Shown here: piece after piece, positions 1 through 9,527 of the stretch
Position numbering within the stretch: the stretch's first letter is position 1
Layout of the letters: each line of letters opens with the position of its first letter
NCBI GenBank assembly: GCA_945861895.1
Contig: CAMAWF010000022.1
Coordinates: 1 to 42,145, forward strand
Direction of reading: 5' to 3'
Source: Rhizobium sp. Q54
GTDB taxonomy: Bacteria; Pseudomonadota; Alphaproteobacteria; Rhizobiales; Xanthobacteraceae
DNA: 42,145 nt
The notes under the pieces: generated by a model
The model's input: only the letters and a program-made list of their open reading frames with translations
Told to the model about the DNA's origin: nothing
Database searches by the model: none
Translations under genes and position numbers: made by a program

Positions 1-1
1 C

Positions 2-133
2 AAGCACCTGCTGCGCAAGGCCGCAGCGCGCACCGTCGAAACCGTCTGCGCCGCAATCGGTGAACTTCTCGTCGCCTTCACTCAGCAGGAATGCGCCAGC
101 TACTTCAAAAACGCAGGATACGCGCCGACCTGA
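2..133 (+). CDS. IS630-family transposase, C-terminal fragment (cut by window edge)
   Basis: The frame open from the left edge encodes 43 residues, beginning KHLLRKAAARTVETVC and ending ECASYFKNAGYAPT before TGA at 131-133. This is the typical C-terminal tail of IS630-family (DDE) transposases common in Bradyrhizobium and relatives. The catalytic domain would lie upstream, outside the window, so intactness cannot be judged. The sequence just after the stop (about 135-148, ATCATCCCGCTCTA) probably contains the right terminal inverted repeat, but the partner end is not visible. Confidence 0.8.
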   Translation, partial: KHLLRKAAARTVETVCAAIGELLVAFTQQECASYFKNAGYAPT

Positions 134-150
134 TATCATCCCGCTCTAGG
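134..150. mobile_element. Probable right end of the IS630-type element
   Basis: Immediately after the transposase stop the sequence reads ATCATCCCGCTCTAG. Read on the other strand this is CTAGAGCGGGATGAT, which resembles ends of IS630-type elements in this group from memory. IS630 elements insert at TA dinucleotides, and a TA is present at 147-148. The other end is outside the window, so this is inference. Confidence 0.4.
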
Positions 151-164
151 CAAAATTCCCAAAC

Positions 165-207
165 GGTAACCGGTTGGTAACCAAAACATGGTTACCGATT
201 GGTGAAC
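165..207. repeat. Imperfect direct repeats with a GGTAACC/GGTTACC inverted repeat
   Basis: GGTAACCGGTTGGTAA at 165-180 recurs 25 nt later as GGTTACCGATTGGTGA at 190-205, with 13 of 16 bases the same. GGTAACC at 176-182 and GGTTACC at 190-196 also form a perfect inverted repeat. The block lies just before the ATG at 227 and could be an operator. The first unit reads GTAA-N7-GTAACC, which resembles a degenerate CtrA box (consensus TTAA-N7-TTAAC). No regulator is proven. Confidence 0.5.
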
Positions 208-226
208 GCCATTTGGGGATAGTGTC

Positions 227-1027
227 ATGTCCGAGCGCAAAGACACCGAGCCGGCAAGCAGCGGCGTGCCGGCGAGCGATCCGGCCGCGGTCAACATCAA
301 GAGCGAAATGGCGCATGTGGAGTCGCCGCCGCTCGCGCCGCAGATCGAGAGCCCGCAACGCGAGCCGGCCGCGGACATTCCCGCGCCCGCGCCGGATACT
401 GCGGCCGCTCCGGCGGCGCGCAAATCGGCAATGAGCATACCGGTCATTCCGGCGCTCGCGCTCTCGCGCCGCGCCAAGCGGCGCAGCCTGCTGGCGGCAA
501 CCGTGCTGCTCGCCACCGGCATCGGCGCGGTCATCGGCTCATTCGCCGGCAATAATTTCGGCTCGCCGCCTGCCGCCAAGCCGGACGGCGCGGCCATCGC
601 CGAGCAGCAGGCCACGAAAAAACAGATCGCGCAGTTGACGGCGCAGATCGCGACGCTGAAGACGAATATCGAGAGCGCGAACCGCAACGCCAGCACGCAG
701 ATCGCCAAGATCACCGACCGGTTCGAGCGTGCCGCGCGCCCTGCGTCCGCGCCGTCCGACACCACCGGTTCGATTCCGCTGCCGCGCCCGGCGCCGGGAG
801 AAACCGCGGAGCCGGCAAAACCCGCCATCGTGCAAGGATGGATCGTGCGCGAAGCGCGCGACGGAATTGTCCTGGTCGAAGGCCACGGCGAGATTTACCA
901 GGTGGTTCCCGGCGCGCCGCTGCCGGGGCTTGGGCGGGTTGAATCCATCAAGCGCCAGGACGGCCGCTGGATCGTGGTCACCCCGAAGGGCATCATCACC
1001 TCGATGCGCATGCGGCCGGTCTATTAA
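227..1027 (+). CDS. Conserved hypothetical single-pass membrane protein
   Basis: The product has 266 residues and I cannot assign a function. Residues 1-80 are Pro/Ala/Glu-rich and probably disordered. A basic stretch (RRAKRR, about 81-86) precedes one hydrophobic segment at about 87-107. Residues 124-170 are rich in Lys, Gln and Ala in a pattern suggesting a short coiled coil. The C-terminal 60 residues (about 203-262, beginning GWIVREARDGIVLVEG) look like a small beta-rich domain. The predicted topology is cytoplasmic N-terminus, one membrane pass and an outer C-terminal domain. The ATG follows GGGGA at 215-219 with good spacing. It follows the repeat block at 165-207, which may regulate it. 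Similar proteins occur widely in Rhizobiales as far as I recall. Confidence 0.75.
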   Translation: MSERKDTEPASSGVPASDPAAVNIKSEMAHVESPPLAPQIESPQREPAADIPAPAPDTAAAPAARKSAMSIPVIPALALSRRAKRRSLLAATVLLATGIGAVIGSFAGNNFGSPPAAKPDGAAIAEQQATKKQIAQLTAQIATLKTNIESANRNASTQIAKITDRFERAARPASAPSDTTGSIPLPRPAPGETAEPAKPAIVQGWIVREARDGIVLVEGHGEIYQVVPGAPLPGLGRVESIKRQDGRWIVVTPKGIITSMRMRPVY

Positions 1028-1164
1028 CGCCGGTATTTCGGCCGCAACCGCTTCAGAGGCCGATAACAGCGACGCCTGCGGGCGCCGTTTGCCGTTTCGC
1101 GCAGCCCAGTGGTTTGCCGCTCAAAACCGTGGCAGATTCGCTCCCGGTCCGCACGGGAGGCGAC

Positions 1165-2013
1165 ATGGCGAAGCCCGGTTATTTTTTGAAAATCGCAATT
1201 GTGTGCGTGGCGGCTGCGGCGGGCACGGACGGCGCGCTGGCGCAACGCGCAGCTCCCTCGCCGGCAAAGCCGGAAATGATGGAAAACTGCCCCGGCCTGG
1301 TGGCATCGCGCACGCCGCGCGCCATTCCTGTAGCCTTGCGGCTCGCGGCACTTGCCGCCGATCAGGTCCGCATCACCTATGCCGGCCATTCGACCTTTCT
1401 GATCGAGAGCCCGAAGCTGGTGCGCATCGCCACCGACTACAACGATTATGTCAAGCCGGCGGTGGTGCCCGACATCGTCACCATGAATCACGCCCATAGC
1501 TCGCATTTCACCGACCGGCCCGATCCCGGCATCAAGCATGTGCTGCGCGGCTGGTCCGAGAATCAGCAGCCGGCGCGGCATGACCTGCAGGTACAGGACG
1601 TGCGCGTGCGCAATGTGCCGACCAATATTCGCGATTGGGGCGGCGGCGGCACCGAGCGGCACGGCAATTCCATCTTCATCTACGAGATCGCCAATCTCTG
1701 CATCGCCCATCTCGGCCATCTGCATCACACCTTGACGCAGGCGCAGCTCAACGAGATCGGCCGCATCGATGTGGTGATGGTGCCGGTGGATGGCGGCGCG
1801 ACGCTCGATCTCGAAGGCATGATCGAGGTGCTGCAAGGGCTCAAGGCGCCGCTGATGATCCCGATGCATTATTTCAGCGCCTACACGCTCGATCGCTTCT
1901 TGCAGCGGTTGAGCAAGGACTGGGAGGTGGAGATGGCCGAGGTCCCTTCGGTCCTCATCTCCAAGACCAGTCTGCCGTCCAAGCCGAAGGTGCTGGTGAT
2001 GCCGGGACGCTAG
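1165..2013 (+). CDS. Secreted metallo-beta-lactamase-fold hydrolase (UlaG-like)
   Basis: The product has 282 residues. I chose the ATG at 1165 because GGGAGG lies at 1155-1160, although the frame opens earlier at a TTG (1114). Residues 1-26 form a signal peptide ending ALA before Q27, so the protein is probably periplasmic. The fold is shown by YAGHSTFLIE (about 72-81), the HAHSSH motif at 109-114, HLGHLHH, PVDGG and a late MHYF histidine, an order typical of UlaG-type metallo-beta-lactamase-fold proteins. The usual motif is HxHxDH; here the aspartate that normally binds the second metal is Ser113, so the metal site may be mononuclear or altered. The substrate is unknown. It is followed by about 210 nt without a gene. 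Confidence 0.8.
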   Translation: MAKPGYFLKIAIVCVAAAAGTDGALAQRAAPSPAKPEMMENCPGLVASRTPRAIPVALRLAALAADQVRITYAGHSTFLIESPKLVRIATDYNDYVKPAVVPDIVTMNHAHSSHFTDRPDPGIKHVLRGWSENQQPARHDLQVQDVRVRNVPTNIRDWGGGGTERHGNSIFIYEIANLCIAHLGHLHHTLTQAQLNEIGRIDVVMVPVDGGATLDLEGMIEVLQGLKAPLMIPMHYFSAYTLDRFLQRLSKDWEVEMAEVPSVLISKTSLPSKPKVLVMPGR

Positions 2014-2225
2014 ACACACAACCGCAAATTGGCGGTGATGGCCGACTTTAGTAAAAATCGATCGATAGCCGCTTGCTCTTAACGGAATCTGTGGATAGCT
2101 CGGGAACAGGCCGCCATATATTGCGTTGCGCCGCGTTGAGTTGGCTATTCACCCGATTGTCACTGTCCTGGCGCCGTGTTTTTCATGCAAAATCGTTCGC
2201 GACCGCGCCGATTGAAGGTTCTGCG

Positions 2226-2594
2226 ATGGTAAAGTCCTGGAGCAGCTGGAAGCGTTTTCCCAACGCGCAGAGCGGCGACCATATCGAGGCGCCGATCGGT
2301 CCGGGCGTCTACGAAGTCCGCCACACTGACACCGGCAGCCTGATCGCCTTTGGCCATTCGGCCAACGTCGCCAATGCCATTTGCGAATTGAAGCTCGACA
2401 GTGGCGCCGGATCCTGGGCGCGCCTGTTCCGCCGCGATACCGCCACCCCGCGCGTCGGCGAACTGGAATATCGCACCTGCGCCGCGGCGAGCCGGGCGGA
2501 GGCAAAGACGACGGCGCGGCGGCTGATGGGCTTGCGGCAGAATTTCTGGCGCCGGCGCACGGCGGCGGATTGGGCGAGCGGCAACCCCAGCTAA
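2226..2594 (+). CDS. Small hypothetical protein, possibly GIY-YIG-like
   Basis: The product has 122 residues starting MVKSWSSWKRFPNA. The frame is open from 2073, but the upstream part lacks a convincing ribosome binding site, whereas the ATG at 2226 has GAAGG at 2214-2218. Residues 25-50 (PGVYEVRHTDTGSLIAFGHS) recall the start of GIY-YIG domains, with a GVYEVR strand followed by a second strand and a G-x-S turn. The C-terminal half contains many Arg residues. I cannot identify the catalytic Arg and Glu expected of a GIY-YIG nuclease, so the family link is tentative. A TGTGGATAG, close to a DnaA box, lies upstream near 2090. Confidence 0.6.
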   Translation: MVKSWSSWKRFPNAQSGDHIEAPIGPGVYEVRHTDTGSLIAFGHSANVANAICELKLDSGAGSWARLFRRDTATPRVGELEYRTCAAASRAEAKTTARRLMGLRQNFWRRRTAADWASGNPS

Positions 2595-2636
2595 GTCCAT
2601 TTCCGGCGACGGATCGGCCGATGTGGCGCCATTTGG

Positions 2637-2654
2637 CATCATCATCATCATCAT
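2637..2654. repeat. Trinucleotide repeat (CAT)6
   Basis: Six perfect CAT units lie in the gap between the small hypothetical gene and the Rieske oxygenase gene, about 95 nt before the latter's start. A TATAAA resembling a -10 element follows at 2705-2710, without a good -35. Slippage would change promoter spacing by multiples of three. Confidence 0.9.
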
Positions 2655-2748
2655 ATTGGCCGGACGGCAGAAACAAGCCGCGCGTGCCAGAGCGTCGATT
2701 ATCCTATAAAAGCTGTTCCAACGCGGAAGCTTGAGGGACTGCCGGATC

Positions 2749-4062
2749 ATGTTGAGCCAGGAACAGAACGATCTGATCACGCGGGTAGGGCCCGGAACGC
2801 CGGCCGGAAAATTGATGCGGTGCTATTGGCAGCCGGCCGCGCTGGTGGATGAGCTTTCCGGCAACCGGCCGATCAAGCCGGTGCGCCTGCTCGGTGAGGA
2901 CCTCGTCATCTTCAAGGACGATAAGGGCCGCTACGGGCTATTGGGCCGCAGCTGCCCGCATCGCGGCACGGATTTGGCTTATGGCCGGCTGGAAGACGGC
3001 GGCTTGCGCTGCGCTTTCCACGGCTGGCTGTTCGACACCAAAGGCCAATGTTTGCAGACGCCGGCGGAGCCGGACGGCAGCAAGCTCTGCGCCAACATCA
3101 GGCAGAAGGCCTATCCGGTGGTGGAGCGCAGCGGAATCCTGTTCGCTTATATGGGCTCGGGCGAACCGCCGGAGTTTCCGCATTTCGATTGTTTCGTCGC
3201 GCCTGGCACGCACACATTCGCGTTCAAGGGCATGATCGATTGCAACTGGCTGCAATCGCTCGAAGTCGGCATCGATCCGGTGCACACTTCGTTTCTGCAT
3301 CGCTTTTTTCACGACGAGGACCCGAACCAGGGCTACGGCAAATTGTTCCGCGACACTTCGATCGACTCCGACATGCCGATGACCAGGATCATGCGCGAGC
3401 ACGCCCGGCCGCGCATCGAAGTTGAGCCGACCGATTACGGCATGCGCGTCATCACGCTGCGCGAGATCAGCGACACGAACACCCACGTGCGCGTCACGAA
3501 TTTGATGTTCCCCAACGCGTTCATCATCCCGATGAGCCGCGAGATGACGATCACGCAGTGGCACGTGCCGGTCGACGACGGCAAGCATTACTGGTACGCG
3601 ATTTTCACCAGCTTCGGTGCGCCCGTGAACAAGGACGAGATGCGGCGCCAGCGGCTTGAACTTTACGAATTGCCGGACTACGTGCCGCGCAAAAACAAAA
3701 GCAACAATTACGGCTTCGATCCGCACGAGCAGGAGCACGAGACCTATACCGGCATGGGCGCCGACATCAACGTGCACGACCAGTGGGCCTGCGAATCGAT
3801 GGGCACGATCCAGGATCGCACGCGGGAACATCTCGGCCAGTCCGACAAGGCGATCAACACCTATCGCCGCCTGTTGCGCGAAGCCATCGCGCAGACCGGC
3901 AGCGGCGAGCGGCCGCTGATGGTGCTGGATGCAAAGTCCGCGCCGAAGATCACGGGGCCTGCCGCCATCGACGGCATCGGACCGACCGCGGATTGGCAGG
4001 GCTACTGGCAGAAAACCGACGCGAGCAAGCGCAAGGCCGCGGCCTGGGCCAATGGGCATTGA
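2749..4062 (+). CDS. Rieske-type aromatic ring-hydroxylating oxygenase, alpha subunit
   Basis: The product has 437 residues and is probably the catalytic subunit of a dioxygenase or demethylase that uses NAD(P)H through a separate reductase. The Rieske [2Fe-2S] motif is C69-x-H71 ... C88-x2-H91 (CPHRGTD and CAFHGW). The mononuclear iron motif is D176-x2-H179-x4-H184 (DPVHTSFLH), the spacing of the phthalate/phenoxybenzoate/vanillate oxygenase group. I chose ATG 2749, which has GAGGGA at 2733-2738; a TTG at 2731 is possible. No ferredoxin or reductase gene lies nearby, so electron partners must be elsewhere. A glutamine-synthetase-like gene follows on the same strand after a palindromic repeat. 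The substrate cannot be told from sequence. Confidence 0.9.
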   Translation: MLSQEQNDLITRVGPGTPAGKLMRCYWQPAALVDELSGNRPIKPVRLLGEDLVIFKDDKGRYGLLGRSCPHRGTDLAYGRLEDGGLRCAFHGWLFDTKGQCLQTPAEPDGSKLCANIRQKAYPVVERSGILFAYMGSGEPPEFPHFDCFVAPGTHTFAFKGMIDCNWLQSLEVGIDPVHTSFLHRFFHDEDPNQGYGKLFRDTSIDSDMPMTRIMREHARPRIEVEPTDYGMRVITLREISDTNTHVRVTNLMFPNAFIIPMSREMTITQWHVPVDDGKHYWYAIFTSFGAPVNKDEMRRQRLELYELPDYVPRKNKSNNYGFDPHEQEHETYTGMGADINVHDQWACESMGTIQDRTREHLGQSDKAINTYRRLLREAIAQTGSGERPLMVLDAKSAPKITGPAAIDGIGPTADWQGYWQKTDASKRKAAAWANGH

Positions 4063-4069
4063 GGGTCTT

Positions 4070-4168
4070 GTCATTCCGGGGCGCGCCGAAGGCGTGAACC
4101 CGGAATCCATAACCCCTGTCTGTGATTATGGATTCCGGGCTCGCCGCTTCGCGACGCCCCGGAATGAC
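4070..4168. repeat. Palindromic intergenic repeat (Bradyrhizobium type)
   Basis: The element begins GTCATTCCGGGG and ends CCCCGGAATGAC. It carries two inner complementary blocks, CCCGGAATCCATAA and TTATGGATTCCGGG, so the whole 99 nt can fold into one long imperfect hairpin. Such repeats are widespread between genes in Bradyrhizobium and Rhodopseudomonas. It occupies nearly all of the gap between the Rieske oxygenase and the glutamine-synthetase-like gene. Confidence 0.9.
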
Positions 4169-4180
4169 GGCGTCTGAATC

Positions 4181-5659
4181 ATGCCCCCGCGTTCGCGTAA
4201 ATCCGCCTTAAGCTTCGTCGCGCGCCACGGGTTGTGGAGCGCAGCGCAAGCCAAAGCGGCGGATGCGCTCGCCAAGTCGATCAAGCGGCAGAAGCTCGAA
4301 GTCGTGCGCTTTTCATTCGCCGACCAGCACGGCGTGTTGCGCGGCAAGACCTTGCTGGCGGACGACGCCATCGCGGCGCTGCGCGGCGGTGTGAACATGA
4401 CCACGACGCTGCTGGTCAAGGACACCGCGCACATCAGCGCCTTCCCGGTGTTCACCCCTGGCGGCGGCTTCGGCATGGCGGAAATGCAAGGCGGCGCCGA
4501 TTTTGTCATGGTCGCCGATCCCGCGACGTTCCGCGTGCTGCCCTGGGCGAGCAATACCGGCTGGCTGCTGTGCGATATTTATTTCAGCAACGGCAAGCCA
4601 GTGCCGTTTTCCACCCGCGCGATCTGCCGTCAGGCGCTCGCGCGGCTCGCCGCGGCCGGCTACGACTTTCTCGCCGGGCTGGAAGTCGAATTTCATCTGT
4701 TCAAGGTCGAAAACCCGCGGCTTGCCCCGGCCGACGCCACCTGGCCGCCGGCGGCGCCTGAAGTGAGCTTCATCAGCCAAGGCTATCAATATCTCACCGA
4801 ATCGCGCTTCGACCGCATCGATCCGATTCTCGAAATTCTGCGGCGCGGGATCGTCGCGCTCGGCCTGCCGCTGCGCTCGCTTGAAGTGGAACTGGGGCCG
4901 AGCCAGTGCGAATTCACCTTCCGGCCGCAAGCCGGATTGGCGGCGGCCGATAGCATGATCCTGTTTCGCTCAGGCGTGAAACAGATCGCGCGCCGGCATG
5001 GCTATCTCGCCAGCTTCATGTGCCGCCCCGCTTTTCCCAATGTGATGTCGAGCGGCTGGCATTTGCATCAATCGCTGGTGGAGCGAAAGTCGAGAAAGAA
5101 CGCGTTCGTCGCGAGCGGCAAGGACGCGCTCTCGCCGCTGGGTAAAGCCTATCTTGGCGGATTGCTAGCGCACGCGCGCGCGGCCGCGGCCTTCACCACG
5201 CCGACCGTCAACGGCTACAAGCGCTACCGGCCTTATACGCTGGCGCCTGACCGCGCGAACTGGTCGCGCGACAACCGCGGCGCGATGCTGCGGGTGATGG
5301 GACAGCCGGGTGACGCCGCGACGCATCTGGAAAACCGCGTCGGCGAGCCGGCGGCCAATCCCTATCTCTACTTCGCCTCGCAGATTTATGCCGGGCTCGA
5401 TGGTATCGCGCGCAGGCTCGATCCCGGACCTTCGGCCGATACGCCGTATGAAACCGACGCCGAATTGCTGCCGAAGAATTTGTCCGAAGCGCTGGCGGCG
5501 CTGCGCGCGGATGAATGCTTCCACGACGGTTTAGGTAAGGGCTTCATCGATTATTTCGCGCGCATCAAGGACGCCGAGATCGCGCGTTTCCGCGCCGAGG
5601 CGCCCGACCAGCCGGAAGCCACCGACTGGGAGCAGAAGGAATATCTCGATTTGTTTTGA
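4181..5659 (+). CDS. Glutamine synthetase family protein (gamma-glutamyl amide ligase)
   Basis: The product has 492 residues of the glutamine synthetase superfamily, which forms gamma-glutamyl amides from glutamate, ATP and an amine. Visible motifs are the N-terminal beta-grasp region with FADQHGVLRGK (about 45-56), GLEVEF (about 166-171, metal-binding glutamates), SGWHLHQS (about 291-298), DNRGAMLRV (about 364-372) and ENRVGEPAANPYLY (about 384-397). It is probably not the housekeeping GlnA; it looks more like the paralogues that act on amines such as polyamines, ethanolamine or anilines. Its place after a Rieske oxygenase recalls aniline-degradation clusters, where a GS-like enzyme (TdnQ/AtdA1) glutamylates aniline before oxygenation. 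No amidase-type partner is seen here, so that role is only a suggestion. No clear ribosome binding site precedes ATG 4181. Confidence 0.85.
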   Translation: MPPRSRKSALSFVARHGLWSAAQAKAADALAKSIKRQKLEVVRFSFADQHGVLRGKTLLADDAIAALRGGVNMTTTLLVKDTAHISAFPVFTPGGGFGMAEMQGGADFVMVADPATFRVLPWASNTGWLLCDIYFSNGKPVPFSTRAICRQALARLAAAGYDFLAGLEVEFHLFKVENPRLAPADATWPPAAPEVSFISQGYQYLTESRFDRIDPILEILRRGIVALGLPLRSLEVELGPSQCEFTFRPQAGLAAADSMILFRSGVKQIARRHGYLASFMCRPAFPNVMSSGWHLHQSLVERKSRKNAFVASGKDALSPLGKAYLGGLLAHARAAAAFTTPTVNGYKRYRPYTLAPDRANWSRDNRGAMLRVMGQPGDAATHLENRVGEPAANPYLYFASQIYAGLDGIARRLDPGPSADTPYETDAELLPKNLSEALAALRADECFHDGLGKGFIDYFARIKDAEIARFRAEAPDQPEATDWEQKEYLDLF

Positions 5660-5674
5660 AGCGTCGCCGGACGC

Positions 5675-8128
<2,454 letters not shown>

Positions 8129-8300
8129 TCAATGGACGGATGTGGCGCTGAAAAGCGGTTTGGTGTGACACGAAAAAACAGCGTCGTACAGCGCAAAGTG
8201 GCAAGGCTAATATGTTGATTTAGCGGTATTTTTCAAAGATATTGAGCTGGGAAAAACAGCCGGATTTTCATCTCCTGCCCGGCCACAATCGCACCCCGAA

Positions 8301-9452
8301 TCAGCCACCGGGCGAGGCGCGCCGTTCCACCCGCCCGGGGCTCACTTCGAACACCTGCGCGCGGCCGGCGATGTCGCCGAAGGCGGCGGGGTCGGCGCCG
8401 GTCATCCAGACCTGGCCGCCGAGCGCGGCGAGCGCGTCATAGAGCGCCGCGCGGCGTTCGGGATCGAGATGCGCCACCACCTCGTCGAGCAGCAGGATGG
8501 GCGCCGATCCGGTCATCTCCGCGAGCAGGCCGGCATGGGCGAGCACCAGCCGGATCAGCAGCGCCTTCTGCTCGCCGGTGGAGGCGTCCGCCGCCGCGAT
8601 GCCTTTGCCGGCGTGGCGCACCGCGAGATCGGACAGATGCGGTCCGTCGAGCGTGCGGCCGGCGGCGGCATCGCGCGCGCGGTTCTCGCGCAAGACGCCG
8701 CGATAGCGATCCTCGACTTCGACGGCGGCATGGTCGGGCAGGAATTTTTCCATCCAGCCTTCGAGCGCGATCTCGGCCAAGGGGAAGACCGTATTCGCGT
8801 TCCTGCCGGCCTCGAGCGCGCCTTGCAGCCGGCGCACCGTTTCGCTGCGCAAAGCGGCGACCGCGACCGCCAGTTCCGCCGTTTCGTGTTCGATGGCGTC
8901 GAGCCAATGGCTATCCGGCTGCGGGGTTTCCAACAGCCGGTTGCGCGAACGCAACGCGCGCTCCAGCGCCGACACCCGGCTGGAGTGTTCGGCATCCACC
9001 GCCAGCACCAGGCGGTCGAGAAAGCGGCGGCGCTCCGAGGCCGGTCCGTTGAACAGCGTGTCCATGGCGGGGGTGAGCCAGACCACGCGCAGATGATCGG
9101 CGAACGCCGCCGCCGAGCCGACGCTTTCGCGGTCGATCCGGCATTTGCGCGGCGAAGCGGCGTCCTCGCCCGCGGGCGGTTCGATGCCGGTGCCGAGCGT
9201 GGCGAGCCCCAGCATGCCTTCGACTTCGGCCGAGATTGCCCATGAGCCGTCGCCTTCGGCGAAGGCGACCTCCTCGAGCGTGGCGCGGCGCAATCCGCGT
9301 CCGGGCGCGAGAAATGAAATCGCCTCGATCAGATTGGTTTTGCCGGCGCCGTTTTGCCCGAGCAACACGACCGCACCGGCTTGCGGCACGTCGATCTGCG
9401 CCGCGTGGTAGCTGCGGAAAGTCGTCAGCGTCAGGCGGCGGATTTGGGTCAT
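8301..9452 (-). CDS. recF: DNA replication and repair protein RecF
   Basis: The product has 383 residues and is an SMC-like ABC ATPase that helps load RecA on gapped DNA with RecO and RecR. Walker A is GQNGAGKTN (about 33-41), the ABC signature region is STGEQKALLIRL, and Walker B is ILLLDEVVAHLD. It is preceded by dnaN with a 75-nt gap that carries an inverted repeat, and followed by gyrB. The order matches the classic dnaA-dnaN-recF-gyrB arrangement. Confidence 0.97.
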   Translation of the reverse strand: MTQIRRLTLTTFRSYHAAQIDVPQAGAVVLLGQNGAGKTNLIEAISFLAPGRGLRRATLEEVAFAEGDGSWAISAEVEGMLGLATLGTGIEPPAGEDAASPRKCRIDRESVGSAAAFADHLRVVWLTPAMDTLFNGPASERRRFLDRLVLAVDAEHSSRVSALERALRSRNRLLETPQPDSHWLDAIEHETAELAVAVAALRSETVRRLQGALEAGRNANTVFPLAEIALEGWMEKFLPDHAAVEVEDRYRGVLRENRARDAAAGRTLDGPHLSDLAVRHAGKGIAAADASTGEQKALLIRLVLAHAGLLAEMTGSAPILLLDEVVAHLDPERRAALYDALAALGGQVWMTGADPAAFGDIAGRAQVFEVSPGRVERRASPGG

Positions 9453-9461
9453 GCCCGGAAT

Positions 9462-9520
9462 CAGGTGTCAGTCGTCAGCGGCCGGAAAGCAGGTTTCTGA
9501 TGACTGATAACTGACTCCTG
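9462..9520 (-). repeat. Imperfect inverted repeat between dnaN and recF
   Basis: On the minus strand, CAGGAGTCAGT at 9520-9510 can pair with ACTGACACCTG at 9472-9462 with one mismatch. An inner part, TCATCAG at 9503-9497 against CTGACGA at 9478-9472, extends the stem with bulges. It fills most of the gap between the dnaN stop and the recF start, where a hairpin could act as an attenuator or mRNA processing site. There is no T-tract, so it is not a standard terminator. Confidence 0.6.
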
Positions 9521-9527
9521 CCGCCTG

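Noticed and set aside
2087-2099. TGTGGATAG as a DnaA box
   Set aside because: It is a single site with one mismatch and no neighbours, which is expected by chance in a long sequence.
4070-4168. CRISPR repeat or a transposon end
   Set aside because: It is a single palindrome without spaced copies and matches known intergenic repeat types instead.
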